Source: an uncultured Clostridia bacterium (GTDB lineage: Bacteria; Bacillota; Clostridia; Christensenellales; Borkfalkiaceae). From it: a stretch of DNA of 64,000 nt. The position numbers and the translations under genes were made by a program. Positions 9,929 through 20,500 of the stretch are shown here, one piece after another. Where the stretch lies: NCBI GenBank assembly GCA_947627575.1, contig CANQWN010000006.1, positions 48,179-112,178 of the forward strand, written 5' to 3'. Every line of letters starts with the position of its first letter. The stretch's first letter is position 1. The notes under the pieces are model-generated. The model ran no database searches and was not told the DNA's origin. It saw only the letters and a program-made list of their open reading frames with translations.

Positions 9929-10933
9929 CGGACAGCGTTTGACGCTACTACTTTAAATACTCTTTGGGTCGATAAAAACTTGAAAATGCACGGCTTAATT
10001 CAAGCATATTCCCGTACAAATCGCATATTGAATACGATTAAAACCTATGGCAATATCGTTTGTTTCCGTAACTTGCAAAAGCGTACAGACGATGCGGTTT
10101 CGGTATTCGGAGACAGGGAAGCGGGCGGTATCGTAGTGATGCGCGGATATAAGGACTATTATTATGGTTATACGGATGACAAAGGTAAATATAATAAAGG
10201 ATATGTTGATTTAATAAATGAACTTACCGAAAATTTTTCGCTTGCCGAAGAGCGTATTATCGGGGAGAAAAATCAGAAAAACTTTATTGTCTTGTTTGGT
10301 GCTATTCTCCGTATGCGTAATTTGTTGACATCATTTGATGATTTTGCAGACAATGAAATTCTTTCGGAGCGTGATTTGCAGGATTATCTCGGAAGATATC
10401 AGGATTTGCGCGACGAATGGAAGGCGCGTCGTGAAGATGGAGAGAAGGAAGACATAACCGACGATATTGTTTTTGAAATAGAGCTTATCAAACAGATAGA
10501 GATAAATATTGATTACATTTTGTTGCTCGTACAAAAATATCATGATACGCATTGTTGCGACAAAGAAGTTTTAATTACAATACAAAAAGCCGTTGATGCA
10601 AGTCCGCAGCTTCGTAGTAAAAAATTATTGATTGAGAATTTCATTGCGGGAGTAAACGACATTTCCGATGTGATGATTGAATGGCGTGAATATGTAGCGG
10701 CGCAAAAGGAGAAACAACTTGACGACATTATAAAAGAGGAAAATCTAAAACCTGACGAAACGAGGAAGTTTATAGATAATTCTTTCCGTGATGGACAATT
10801 AAAGACGAACGGAACGGATATAGATAAAATAATGCCTCCGATTTCAAGATTTGGCGGCGGCAGAGCAGAAAAGAAAGCGCAGGTTATAGAAAAACTTTTG
10901 ATATTCTTTGAAAGTTTTTATGGGATAGGATAA
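9929..10933 (+). pseudogene. hsdR: 3' remnant of a type I restriction hsdR
   Basis: The frame is open only from 9929 (a TAG precedes it) and codes for the C-terminal third of an EcoR124-type HsdR: helicase motif VI region HGLIQAYSRTNRIL, then the conserved GNIVCFRNL and the helical C-terminal domain. The nuclease domain and Walker A/B are absent. A TTG at 9980 could start a 317-aa protein but without enzymatic parts. It begins only 26 bp after the helicase stop, so the Druantia-like pair appears to have replaced or interrupted the 5' part. It belongs to a different HsdR family from the intact gene at 17592, so it is not a local duplicate. Confidence 0.8.
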
Positions 10934-11284
10934 ACATCGGACAAAAACAAGAGTGCGGTTGACGGTGTAGCAATTTGCTTGAAAAAGTGACTTTTGAAGA
11001 GGGGCACAAAATTCCCAACATAATGTTCGCTTATTGCACTTCGATAAATGAAGTGATTTTGCCTTCAAAATTGTTTTCGTTGTTCGTAAGGGCAACGGAC
11101 AACTCGGTAAGGCTTCGCCTTCGGCGCGACACCGTTTGCGCGATTATTTGATTAGCGAAGAAGTCAATCAAGCGATAACGCAATTAAGATACATGGATGC
11201 AACGTCACGTTGCCGCCTCGTTCCACTTTTTTCCACTATTTACCCCACTATTGTGGAAAAAAAGAAAAAAGCCGAATAAAAAAT

Positions 11285-11320
11285 GGGCGGTTTTTAGCTA
11301 AAAATCGCTAAAAACCGCCC
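11285..11320. terminator. 14-bp perfect hairpin
   Basis: GGGCGGTTTTTAGC is followed by an 8-base loop and its exact complement. It has A-rich sequence on the left, so it could terminate transcription on the minus strand. Confidence 0.45.
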
Positions 11321-11340
11321 GAAATTGGCTGAGCAGATAT

Positions 11341-11376
11341 AACGTAATCCGAACTGAATTCGGGTTACGTTTTTTG
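11341..11376 (+). terminator. Rho-independent terminator
   Basis: A 13-bp stem (AACGTAATCCGAA and its near complement, one G-T pair) is followed directly by a T-run. Confidence 0.6.
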
Positions 11377-11452
11377 CATTATAAAAGGCAAGTAGCATTG
11401 AGCTTGCCTTATAAAATTTGTTCCATTTTCGGCGGGGTATTTTCCATTTCAA

Positions 11453-11495
11453 ATGGGGAGTGGCGATGGCGCGTGTGCTTGTATATATACAAGTT
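11453..11495. repeat. Dispersed intergenic repeat, copy A (left half only)
   Basis: It contains GCGCGTGTGCTTGT then ATACAAGT, matching the left arm of the large hairpin repeat at 20905-20940. The right arm is absent here. Confidence 0.5.
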
Positions 11496-11502
11496 GAGAA
11501 TA

Positions 11503-12150
11503 TTACCGACAATTGCGTTGATAAACTTGATTTACTGCTTCCACATACACGATGAATGACGGATGGTTCGTATCATTATTCTGCAAATAATTATTTTTCA
11601 AATTAAGATAACACTCTCTCACTTCATTCCATAAGCGATTTGCTTTAAGTATTTGTACCTTATCTTTAACGTTATGTGAGGTTGGAACTTCGTTCCAAGT
11701 AAATTGAGATTGAGACGATTTATTGTGAATAAGTCTACACCAATTTCCATTTTTATTTTTTGCCAATATGGCAATGTCGAAGCTAAACTCAACGCGGGGT
11801 GTTTCTTGAAAATGCAATAATGACGTGATTACAGATTTAGAATCTTTTCCATCAGAGAAGAAAGTATCGTGGACTATTTTATTTAGTTCGTTACGGACAG
11901 TATCTTTTAAGCTTTTAAGATCATCCCAATTTTTATTCGGCATACGGATTATCTGTAAATTATAGTCCAAATCAAAAGGACCGTTGCCATTGGCGGTAAC
12001 CATGTTTCTTGAATCGCTACCGCTTCCGACCAATGAAAATTGAGTAATTATATCATAATGTTTATTTAAATTATCCCTAAGTTCTCTCAATACATTTGAA
12101 CAATATCCGCGATAAGGCTTAATTACACTTTCTTCTATATACTTGTACAT
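11503..12150 (-). CDS. Nucleotidyltransferase-fold protein
   Basis: This 215-aa protein has the Pol-beta superfamily signature: GSGSDSRN near residue 43, then an FDLDY Asp-x-Asp pair, and a third acidic strand EFSFDI further on, which together bind metal and nucleotide. It starts at 12150 behind an AAGGAG site with a perfect promoter (12206-12233). The C-terminal part is helical. Relatives include stand-alone nucleotidyltransferases of toxin-antitoxin and signalling systems (MNT/AbiEii-like and CD-NTase-like proteins); which of these it resembles most I cannot tell. It is transcribed away from the DUF4143 ATPase and type I operon. Substrate and target are unknown. Confidence 0.6.
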   Translation of the reverse strand: MYKYIEESVIKPYRGYCSNVLRELRDNLNKHYDIITQFSLVGSGSDSRNMVTANGNGPFDLDYNLQIIRMPNKNWDDLKSLKDTVRNELNKIVHDTFFSDGKDSKSVITSLLHFQETPRVEFSFDIAILAKNKNGNWCRLIHNKSSQSQFTWNEVPTSHNVKDKVQILKANRLWNEVRECYLNLKNNYLQNNDTNHPSFIVYVEAVNQVYQRNCR

Positions 12151-12205
12151 ATTATTTCTCCTTTCGTCCCAAGCCTACCATTTGATTTTATTACCAAATC
12201 GTTAC

Positions 12206-12233
12206 AGTATAACATAATATTTCTATTTGTCAA
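12206..12233 (-). promoter_or_regulatory. Promoter of the nucleotidyltransferase gene
   Basis: On the minus strand TTGACA (12228-12233) and TATACT (12206-12211) are 16 bp apart, about 55 bp before the start codon. Confidence 0.7.
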
Positions 12234-12318
12234 TACTTGCTGAATCTATTTTTAAAATTTTTAACAATTTTGTAAATAGAAAATTCTTATTATTACGCAA
12301 AAATTCTCAACGGACAAT

Positions 12319-12347
12319 TGACAACATGAGCACGCTTTGCTATAATA
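12319..12347 (+). promoter_or_regulatory. Promoter of the ATPase-type I RM operon
   Basis: Consensus TTGACA (12319-12324) and TATAAT (12342-12347) are exactly 17 bp apart. Transcription would start near 12354, which leaves the ATG at 12369 rather than 12357 as the plausible start codon. Confidence 0.8.
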
Positions 12348-12368
12348 AATACAAATATGAGGGCGTGT

Positions 12369-13628
12369 ATGGAGATTGCAAGAGATTTTTATTTACAAAA
12401 GCTCATTGACCATAAACAAAACGGGTTGGTAAAGATTATTACAGGTGTACGCAGGTGCGGCAAATCGTATCTGCTTTTTACACTGTTTTACAAGCATCTT
12501 TTGAGTGAAGGCGTACCTGAAAATCATATTATACGCGTTTCACTCGAAGATTATGGCAACAAGCAGTTCCTGAACCCTGATGAACTCTACTCCTTTGTCA
12601 AGACTCAAATAAGGGACAACGCGCCCTATTATATCCTTTTGGACGAGATTCAACTTGTAACCGACTTTGAGAGCGTTGTCAACGGATTTTTGCACGTTTC
12701 AAACGTTGACGTTTACGTGACGGGGAGCAACTCAAAATTTTTATCGAGCGATATAATCACTGAATTCCGCGGGCGCGGCGACGAAATCCGCGTATATCCT
12801 CTTAACTTTGCGGAGTATTATTCCGCCCTCAATCCGAATACGCCGTTTAATAAGGCGTGGCTCCAATATGCAACCTATGGCGGAATGCCGCTGTGCTTTA
12901 CTATGAAATCCGAAGCGGACAAGACGAAATATTTGCGCGACTTGTTTGCAACGACCTATCTTGCGGATATTATAAATCGCAACAACTTGCGAGGAAACGC
13001 CGAAATCAATGAGCTGACCGATATTCTCGCCTCGTCGATCGGCTCGCTCACCAATCCTTTGAAGCTGTCGAATACCTTCAATTCGCAAAAAAACTTAAAA
13101 CTCTCCGCAAATACGATTTCAGCGTATCTTGATTATCTGCAAGACGCATTCCTAATTGAAAGAGCTGTCCGTTACGATATCAAAGGTAAGAAATATATCA
13201 ACACGCCGTCCAAATACTATTTTGTCGATATGGGGTTACGAAACGCCCGACTTTCCTTCCGTCAACAGGAATATAACCACATCATGGAGAATGTTGTCTA
13301 TAACGAGTTGACGTTGCGCGGCTATTCCGTTGATGTGGGAGTTGTGGAGACCAATCTGAAAGTAAACGGCGCATCACAGAGGAAGCAACTCGAAGTGGAT
13401 TTCGTCGCCAATATAGGTAGCCGCAGATATTATATTCAATGCGCCTATCGGATGCCCGGTGAGGAGAAAAGCAGGCAGGAACAGGCTTCCCTTCTCGGCA
13501 TAAACGACGCGTTCAAAAAAGTTATAATAGTCGGCGACGAGGTGCTGACGAGCTATAACGAGCAGGGGATTTTAATCGCCTCGCTGTCCGATTTTTTACT
13601 TGACCCCGAAAAAACATTGAATTGGTAG
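12369..13628 (+). CDS. AAA-type ATPase with DUF4143 (AAA_14 family)
   Basis: This is a protein of about 419 aa. Walker A is GVRRCGKSY near the N-terminus, Walker B-like YYILLDEIQ follows, and the C-terminal half carries the DUF4143 region with its nuclease-like EVDFVA strand. I chose ATG 12369 because GAGGG precedes it by 5 bp and the promoter places the transcript start just before an earlier ATG at 12357. The family is widespread, of uncertain function, and often lies in accessory or defence regions. Here it is followed after 24 bp by hsdM and probably shares its transcript. It may be cargo or an accessory component; nothing shows that restriction depends on it. Confidence 0.85.
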   Translation: MEIARDFYLQKLIDHKQNGLVKIITGVRRCGKSYLLFTLFYKHLLSEGVPENHIIRVSLEDYGNKQFLNPDELYSFVKTQIRDNAPYYILLDEIQLVTDFESVVNGFLHVSNVDVYVTGSNSKFLSSDIITEFRGRGDEIRVYPLNFAEYYSALNPNTPFNKAWLQYATYGGMPLCFTMKSEADKTKYLRDLFATTYLADIINRNNLRGNAEINELTDILASSIGSLTNPLKLSNTFNSQKNLKLSANTISAYLDYLQDAFLIERAVRYDIKGKKYINTPSKYYFVDMGLRNARLSFRQQEYNHIMENVVYNELTLRGYSVDVGVVETNLKVNGASQRKQLEVDFVANIGSRRYYIQCAYRMPGEEKSRQEQASLLGINDAFKKVIIVGDEVLTSYNEQGILIASLSDFLLDPEKTLNW

Positions 13629-13652
13629 TGTACTGTCGCAAAGGAGTTACTT

Positions 13653-15482
13653 ATGACAAGAGGAATCAATATCAAAAAACTTGAAGCCGATCTGTGGGAA
13701 TCGGCGGACTTGCTTCGCGCCGGGTCAAAACTGACAAGCAATCAATACTGTATGCCCGTGCTCGGTCTGATTTTCTTGCGCTATGCTTATAGCCGCTTCA
13801 AATTGGTTGAAGCGGAAATTCTCAAAAACAGACCCATGCGCAACGGCAAGCCTCTACCTGTAGAGGCGAGCGATTTCGCGGAAAAGAGCGCACTGTTCCT
13901 TCCGCGCGAGGCACAGTATGCTTACCTTGTCAACCTTCCCGCGAATATTTCGTCGCAGAATTTGAAAAGTATAGACGGAAACGTGATGAACAGCCTCGGC
14001 GAAGTCGTCAACAACGCCATGCGCCTCGTGGAAATGCAGAGTGAACAACTCAAAGGCGTTCTGCCGAAAGATTACACAATATTTTCGGACGAGCTTCTCG
14101 CCGAACTTCTCCGCATTTTCAACAACAATGCGCTCGATGATATCGGCGGCGATGTTATCGGGCGCATCTACGAATATTTCCTCAATAAATTTGCGAAAAA
14201 CATCGCTTCCGACGATGGCGTATTCTTTACGCCCAAGCCGCTCGTCAAAATGATCGTCAACATCTTGGAGCCGAAGTTGGGCATACTCCTCGATCCCGCG
14301 TGCGGGAGCGGCGGTATGTTCGTGCAGACGGGTGACTTCGTCAATGCGGCGGGCATGGTCGCCAACAACACGATGACCTTCTACGGACAGGAAAAAGTGG
14401 AATACAACGCCCAACTTTGCCTGATGAATATGGCGGTGCATGGGCTTACCGGCGTAATTAAGTCGGGAGATGAAGCAAACACGTTCTATCACGACGCGCA
14501 CAATTTGAACGGCTGTTGCGATTATGTGATGGCAAATCCACCCTTCAACGTGGATAAAGTAAAATCAGAATCGACTTCCGCTGCGGGGCGCCTGCCGTTC
14601 GGGCTTCCGAGCGTGAATAAGGCAAAGGAAGTTGGCAACGCAAACTACCTTTGGATCTCCTATTTCTACTCCTACCTCAACGAAAAGGGCCGCGCGGGCT
14701 TTGTGATGGCGTCCTCTGCGACGGATAGTCAGGGGAAAGACAAGGATATTCGGGAACAGCTCATCAAAACGGGTCACGTTGACGTCATAATCAGCGTGGC
14801 GAATAACTTTTTCTATACCAAGAGTTTGCCCTGCTCGCTGTGGTTTTTCGATAAAGGGAAATCCGACGCGCTCAAAGAGAAGGTGCTGTTTATCGACTCC
14901 CGCAATTACTATACGCAAGTGGATAGAACGCTCAACGAGTGGAGCGATTGGCAGCTCAAAAATCTTAATGCCATCGTTTGGCTCTACCGCGGCGAAACGG
15001 AAAAATATCAAAATTTGCTCAAAGAATATCACGAAGCGTTGTCCGACGACCGTCCATTTGCCGAGATTGTGGCGGAACTTTCCAAAACCGTGCAGGAGAA
15101 GCGCACGGAAGCGAAAGATGCCGTTGAGGCGGCGGGAAAGCGCGAGAAGAAGGGTATCCAAGCAAAGTACGACGAGGAGAGCGCTGCGCTCAATGAACGC
15201 CTTACGATTGCAAAAGAGGCGGATTGGCTGTATGAAAAATTCGGCGAGGGTGAGTATCGGGATATTCTCGGACTTTGCAAAATCGAGGAGCGGTCTGCGA
15301 TCCTTGAAAGGGGTTGCTCATTGACGCCAGGTGCTTACGTCGGCGTTGCGCCCACGGCAGATGACGGCGTAAATTTTGCGGAGCGCATGGCGGAGATCCA
15401 TCAAGAACTCTTGCGTCTGCAAGCCGAATCCAACGACCTCATGGATACTATCTCCAAAAACATGAAGGAGATGGGGTTATGA
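13653..15482 (+). CDS. hsdM: Type I restriction-modification methyltransferase subunit HsdM
   Basis: This 609-aa N6-adenine methyltransferase subunit has an N-terminal helical domain (HsdM_N), SAM-binding motif I DPACGSGGMF at 214-223 and catalytic motif IV NPPF at 295-298. A long charged helical C-terminal part contains a KKGIQ-rich coiled segment. It pairs with HsdS to methylate the target and with HsdR to restrict. It starts at ATG 13653 behind AAAGGAG and overlaps hsdS by 4 bp (ATGA), so translation is coupled. The length is slightly above the usual 500-550 aa because of the extended C-terminal coiled coil. Confidence 0.95.
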   Translation: MTRGINIKKLEADLWESADLLRAGSKLTSNQYCMPVLGLIFLRYAYSRFKLVEAEILKNRPMRNGKPLPVEASDFAEKSALFLPREAQYAYLVNLPANISSQNLKSIDGNVMNSLGEVVNNAMRLVEMQSEQLKGVLPKDYTIFSDELLAELLRIFNNNALDDIGGDVIGRIYEYFLNKFAKNIASDDGVFFTPKPLVKMIVNILEPKLGILLDPACGSGGMFVQTGDFVNAAGMVANNTMTFYGQEKVEYNAQLCLMNMAVHGLTGVIKSGDEANTFYHDAHNLNGCCDYVMANPPFNVDKVKSESTSAAGRLPFGLPSVNKAKEVGNANYLWISYFYSYLNEKGRAGFVMASSATDSQGKDKDIREQLIKTGHVDVIISVANNFFYTKSLPCSLWFFDKGKSDALKEKVLFIDSRNYYTQVDRTLNEWSDWQLKNLNAIVWLYRGETEKYQNLLKEYHEALSDDRPFAEIVAELSKTVQEKRTEAKDAVEAAGKREKKGIQAKYDEESAALNERLTIAKEADWLYEKFGEGEYRDILGLCKIEERSAILERGCSLTPGAYVGVAPTADDGVNFAERMAEIHQELLRLQAESNDLMDTISKNMKEMGL

Positions 15483-16627
15483 GGCAACAAACCATTACTA
15501 AAATTGGTAACCTTGGAAGAATTATTACAGGTAAAACGCCGTCCACACTCAATCCAGATTTTTACGGAGGAACGATTCCTTTTATAACGCCCACAGACAT
15601 GGTGGGAACTAAAACCATCGTTACAACCCAAAGATATTTATCAACGCAAGGAAGAAACAGCGTCAATAGCAGTTATATTCCACCTCACAGTATCTGCGTA
15701 TCATGCATTGGCTCCGATATGGGGAAAGTGGTTATGACGCATGAATGGGCTGTAACCAATCAGCAGATAAATTCGATAATTGTCAATGAAAGTTTTGATT
15801 ATAGATACATTTACTATCTAATGCGGACATTAGAAAATAGGATAAGAAATCTCGGTAAAAACTCCACGGCAGTTCCCATATTGAACAAAACAAAATTTTC
15901 TAATATTGAAATAAAAGTATTTTGCGATTTAGAATACCAAACTCAAATTGCCGATATTCTTTCTGCGTATGATAATTTGATTGAAAACAATCAAAAGCAA
16001 ATAAGACTCTTAGAAGAAGCGGCGCAGCGGTTATATAAAGAGTGGTTTATCGACCTTCATTTTCCCGGGTATGAAACTACCTCCATCGTCAACGGCAACC
16101 CCGAAGGGTGGGAGCGGGGAAGTCTATCTGTAATTGGGAAATTTGTGCGTGGCACAACAATTACAAAAACTCAAGCGAAAGAAAACGGGGTCGTACCTGT
16201 TGTTGCAGGCGGTTTGGAGCCTGCATATTTCCATGACGTTGCCAATACAGTTGCGCCTGTTATAACCGTTAGTGGTTCAGGGGCCAATGCAGGATATGTA
16301 AAAATATATTTTGAGAATATCTTTGCTTCAGACTGTTCGTTTCTTGATAGTCGTGCAAAATATTTATTTTTTTGCTACTGCACATTAAAGAATATGACGC
16401 AACAATTGGATTCGCTACAAAAGGGGGCGGCTCAGCCGCATGTATATGCAAAAGACATAAATCAACTTCAAATCCTATTGCCGTCCAACAAATATTTATC
16501 CGATTTTTGCTCTACCGTAAAACCTTTTTTTGACAGGATTGGCAGATTGGAGCAAGAGAAAAAATTATTAACGGAAGCGCGCGACCGTTTACTTCCGAAA
16601 CTCATGAGCGGCGAAATTTTGGTGTAA
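15479..16627 (+). CDS. hsdS: Type I specificity subunit HsdS
   Basis: This is a 382-aa two-domain specificity subunit. Target recognition domain 1 covers about residues 1-150, then the central conserved helix (LEEAAQRLYKEWF), target recognition domain 2, and the C-terminal conserved helix ending RDRLLPKLMSGEILV. It determines the bipartite DNA target of the complex. The start ATG overlaps the hsdM stop. The sequence is more AT-rich than hsdM, as is common in the variable recognition domains. No second hsdS or inverted repeat for shuffling is visible nearby. Confidence 0.95.
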   Translation: MRQQTITKIGNLGRIITGKTPSTLNPDFYGGTIPFITPTDMVGTKTIVTTQRYLSTQGRNSVNSSYIPPHSICVSCIGSDMGKVVMTHEWAVTNQQINSIIVNESFDYRYIYYLMRTLENRIRNLGKNSTAVPILNKTKFSNIEIKVFCDLEYQTQIADILSAYDNLIENNQKQIRLLEEAAQRLYKEWFIDLHFPGYETTSIVNGNPEGWERGSLSVIGKFVRGTTITKTQAKENGVVPVVAGGLEPAYFHDVANTVAPVITVSGSGANAGYVKIYFENIFASDCSFLDSRAKYLFFCYCTLKNMTQQLDSLQKGAAQPHVYAKDINQLQILLPSNKYLSDFCSTVKPFFDRIGRLEQEKKLLTEARDRLLPKLMSGEILV

Positions 16628-16683
16628 TAAATGTTTTTCGAACGATAAGATTAATAAAACAAAAACTAAAGAGGAGGTCAACA

Positions 16684-17583
16684 ATGGAAAATCCACCCAC
16701 AGTGTTTATTTCCTATTCGCATGACAGTGAAGAACATAAGAATTGGGTTCTTAAATTAGCCACCGATTTAAGAAAACATGGAGTTGAAGTTAAATTCGAC
16801 CAGTGGGATTTGCGATTGGGACAAGACCTGCGATTTTTTATGGAAAGTGGATTATCGCGATCAAAGTTGGTTCTTTGCGTTTGTTCTCAAAAATATGTTG
16901 AAAAAGTGGATGGCGGGGTTGGCGGTTCCGGATACGAAGGATCTATCATCAGTAACGCATTGTTGCAAAATCAAAATCTCGACTACATAATTCCCGTAGT
17001 TGTACATAATGAAAGCGAACAAAAAGTCCCAACATTTCTTTTAAATAAATTATATGTGGATTTTTCCGATTCGACGAAATACTTAGCGAGATATACAGAG
17101 CTCCTCGAAAGGATCTATGGGGAAGATGAAAAGAAAAGACCGCAGAAAGGCGCAAATCCTTTTTCCGGTGATTTGGCTAAACGTATAGAAATAAAAACAA
17201 AATTGGAGTCGGTTTTATATCATACTCCGACTTTGGACGGTGAAGTTTCTTTTTGTTACGATAATAATGACGGCGTTTATAAAATTGGGAACGGCGAATA
17301 CGAATTTGATACGCGTTGGAGCAGAGCCGGGAGCGGATCAATCCATGTATATGGGCTTATTGGATATAAAAAGGGAATATGCGATTTCCCCGCATTAGAC
17401 AACATTTATGAATACGATTATTCTAGTCGAGCAAGGACAATAAACGCGGGGGAAGTGTTTATTCTGGAAAATCTGAGTCATCACTTTGCCGCCATTAAAG
17501 TTGAACAAGTTCTCAGTTCATATCACGGTGATGAAATAGATAATATAAAGTTTTCTTATCATATTTATGAATTAAATTCATAG
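16684..17583 (+). CDS. SEFIR/TIR-like domain protein within the type I RM operon
   Basis: This 299-aa protein has an N-terminal SEFIR-type TIR fold at about residues 5-150: VFISYSHDS at the start, FDQWDL and GQDLRFFM after the second helix, and the GGVGGSGYEG loop typical of bacterial SEFIR domains. The C-terminal 140 residues are beta-rich and unrecognised, perhaps a sensor or effector-regulating domain. It starts behind AGGAGG, 56 bp after hsdS and 8 bp before hsdR, so it is embedded in the restriction operon. Bacterial TIR domains often consume NAD or make signal nucleotides during abortive defence; whether this one is catalytic cannot be read from the sequence. Fold call firm, role inferred. 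Confidence 0.8.
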   Translation: MENPPTVFISYSHDSEEHKNWVLKLATDLRKHGVEVKFDQWDLRLGQDLRFFMESGLSRSKLVLCVCSQKYVEKVDGGVGGSGYEGSIISNALLQNQNLDYIIPVVVHNESEQKVPTFLLNKLYVDFSDSTKYLARYTELLERIYGEDEKKRPQKGANPFSGDLAKRIEIKTKLESVLYHTPTLDGEVSFCYDNNDGVYKIGNGEYEFDTRWSRAGSGSIHVYGLIGYKKGICDFPALDNIYEYDYSSRARTINAGEVFILENLSHHFAAIKVEQVLSSYHGDEIDNIKFSYHIYELNS

Positions 17584-17591
17584 GAGCAACT

Positions 17592-20500
17592 ATGTCATAC
17601 GAATACTCCGAAAACATATTGGTACAGGAGAGCGCGGGAAATCTCTTACATAACGAGCTCGGCTGGCGCGTCGTGTTTGCCTATAACAGTGAAAAGCTCG
17701 GTATAGACGGCACGCTCGGACGCACAAGTTACCGCGAGGTGCTTCTCACGCGGTATTTTCGAGCCGCTCTAAAAAAGTTGAACCCGTGGATCACCGACGT
17801 GCAGATCGACGAGGCGCAGGAGAAATTCCTGAGCCATCTTTCCACGTCCTCTCTTCTTCAAATCAACGAGGAAAAGTATTCGTATATCCGCGATGGTATC
17901 CCCGTCACTTGTAAAACCGACGACGGGAAGCAAAGCACGCGCAGGGCGATCGTTATTGATTTTGTCCACCCCGAAGAAAACGACTTCCTCGCCGTCAAGG
18001 AAATGAAGATTCACGGCGAATTGTATCGCCGCCGCACGGATATCGTTGGGTTTGTCAATGGAATTCCGCTACTTTTCATCGAGTTAAAACGGACCGATGT
18101 AGACGTTGAAAATGCCTATGTCGATAACTACCGCGACTATCAAGATACCATTCCGCACCTCTTTTATTACAATGCCTTTGTAATGTTGAGCAACGGCATC
18201 GAGGCCAAAGTCGGAACTCTTGGGAGCAAGTATGAATTTTTCCACGAGTGGAAGCGGCTTAAAGAAAGCGACGAAGGGAATGTCGCTTTGGAAACCATGC
18301 TGCGCGGCATTTGCAAAAAGGAAAACTTTTTGGACCTTTTGGAAAATTTTATCGTATTCGACCACTCGGACGGCGGAATCAAGAAAATCCTTGCGCAAAA
18401 CCATCAATATTTGGGCGTCAACGAGGCAGTCAAAGCGTACGAAGCGCGCAAATTGAAGAACGGAAAACTCGGCGTGTTCTGGCATACGCAGGGCTCGGGC
18501 AAGAGTTATTCCATGGTTTTTTTCGCGCAGAAGATTCGCCGAAAATTTGCGGGATCGCCCACGATCGTTGTCCTCACTGACCGCGATGAATTAAACGACC
18601 AGATCAGCGGAACTTTCTTAAACTGCGGACTTCTTGAGGGGACAAAGGCATCCGAATACATCGCGTCGAGCGGGGGAAATCTTATTAGAAGATTGCGGGG
18701 CAATCCGAGTTTTATCTTCACGCTCATTCAAAAATTCAATCAGCCGAACGCTGAGCCGATCTATCCCGACCATGACATCATTATCCTTTCGGATGAAGCA
18801 CACCGCACGCAATACGGTATTTTTGCCGAAAATATGATGCGGTTGCTCCCGGCGGCATCCCGCCTTGGCTTTACAGGGACGCCACTGCTTTCGAGCGATA
18901 ACATCACCGAACGAACATTCGGCGGGTATATCTCCATTTATGACTTCAAACGCGCCGTAGAGGATGGCGCGACCGTTCCGCTCTACTATGAAAACCGTGC
19001 AGACAAGATTGCACAACTCGAAAATCCCGAAATTACAGACGACATCCTATCGGCAATCGAAGATGCCGATCTCGACCCTTCGCAACAGGACAAGTTGGAA
19101 CGTGAGTTTGCAAAGGAAATTCATATTCTCACCGCCGAACCGCGCCTTCGGTCGATTGCCAAAGACTTTGTGGCACATTATTCTGATTTGTGGACGAGCG
19201 GAAAGGCGATGTTTGTCTGCCTCAACAAAGTGACCTGCGTGAGAATGTATAACTTTGTGCAGGAGTATTGGCAGGAGGAAATCAAAAGGCTTGAATCGTT
19301 GCTGAAATCGGCATCTTTGCAGGAAGCGCAGGAACTCGAAAGAAAGATCGCATGGATGCGGGAAACGGAAATGGCGGTCGTCATCAGCCAGGAGCAGAAC
19401 GAAATTCAAACCTTTAAGAAGTGGGGCTTGGATATTCTTCCGCACCGAACAAAGATGGAGAAGCTGGAACTCGATAAAGAATATAAGGACGATAAGAGCA
19501 AGTTCCGCGTCGTATTTGTCTGTGCCATGTGGCTCACGGGATTTGATGTCAAGAGCCTTTCTTGTTTGTATTTGGACAAGCCCTTAAAGGCGCACACGCT
19601 GATGCAGACGATCGCTCGCGCAAACCGCGTTGCCGAAGGAAAAAGCAACGGGTTGATCGTGGATTATATAGGCATTGTCAAGGCACTCAGAAAGGCTTTG
19701 GCGGATTACACGGTCAATCGGAGCGGCGTAAGCGTCGACCCCACGCTGGATAAGGAAGTTTTAATTAAACGGATTCATGAAGTAATTGAAAATGCAAAAA
19801 CATTTCTTGCCCAACACGGGTTTGAATTACAGAATTTAATCGCGTCATCGGATTTTACTAAGATGGCACTGTTGCGGGACGCCGCGAATTTCATGTGTGA
19901 ATTGCTTGAAGTCAAGAAAACGTTTCAGACGTATGCGTCCGAACTCGCCCGCCTTGTGAAATATACCGATAGAAACGATCTTGACGGTCAGACGATTGCA
20001 GAGAAAAACGCTATCCTTGCGATTTACAGCGAACTCCTCAAAAAGCGCAGGCACGCCGATAATACAGATTTAATGGTTGAAATCAATCATATTATCAACG
20101 ACTATATCTTTGTTGAGAAGCAGAACGACCGAGAATCCAAACAATTTGACATCAGCAAAATTGATTTTGATTTGTTAGCGCGGGAATTTTCTCGCACGAA
20201 GAGAAAAAATCTTGCGATGCGCGATTTGCAAGAGTTGGTCGAGCAGAGGCTGAATGAGATGCTTTTTGCCAATCCGACGAGAATGGATTATTATGATCGG
20301 TATCGTCGGATCATTGACGACTATAATTCCGAGCAAAACCGTGCCACGATTGAAAAGACATTCATGGATTTGATGGATCTCGCAAATTCCATGGATGAAG
20401 AGCAACAACGCTTCGTCCGCGAAGGTTTTTCAAGCGATGAAGAGTTGTCGATGTATGATTTACTGTTCCAAGAAGATTTGTCAAAACAGGATATCAAAAA

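Larger units (their letters stand above)
10934..11502. other. Intergenic region with decayed coding sequence and three hairpins
   Basis: No intact gene is seen. A short open stretch around 10979-11145 looks like decayed coding sequence of unknown origin. Three hairpins follow: 11285-11320 (14-bp perfect stem), 11341-11371 followed by a T-run, and 11385-11410. The segment 11453-11495 matches part of a dispersed repeat also found at 20905-20940. Confidence 0.5.
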
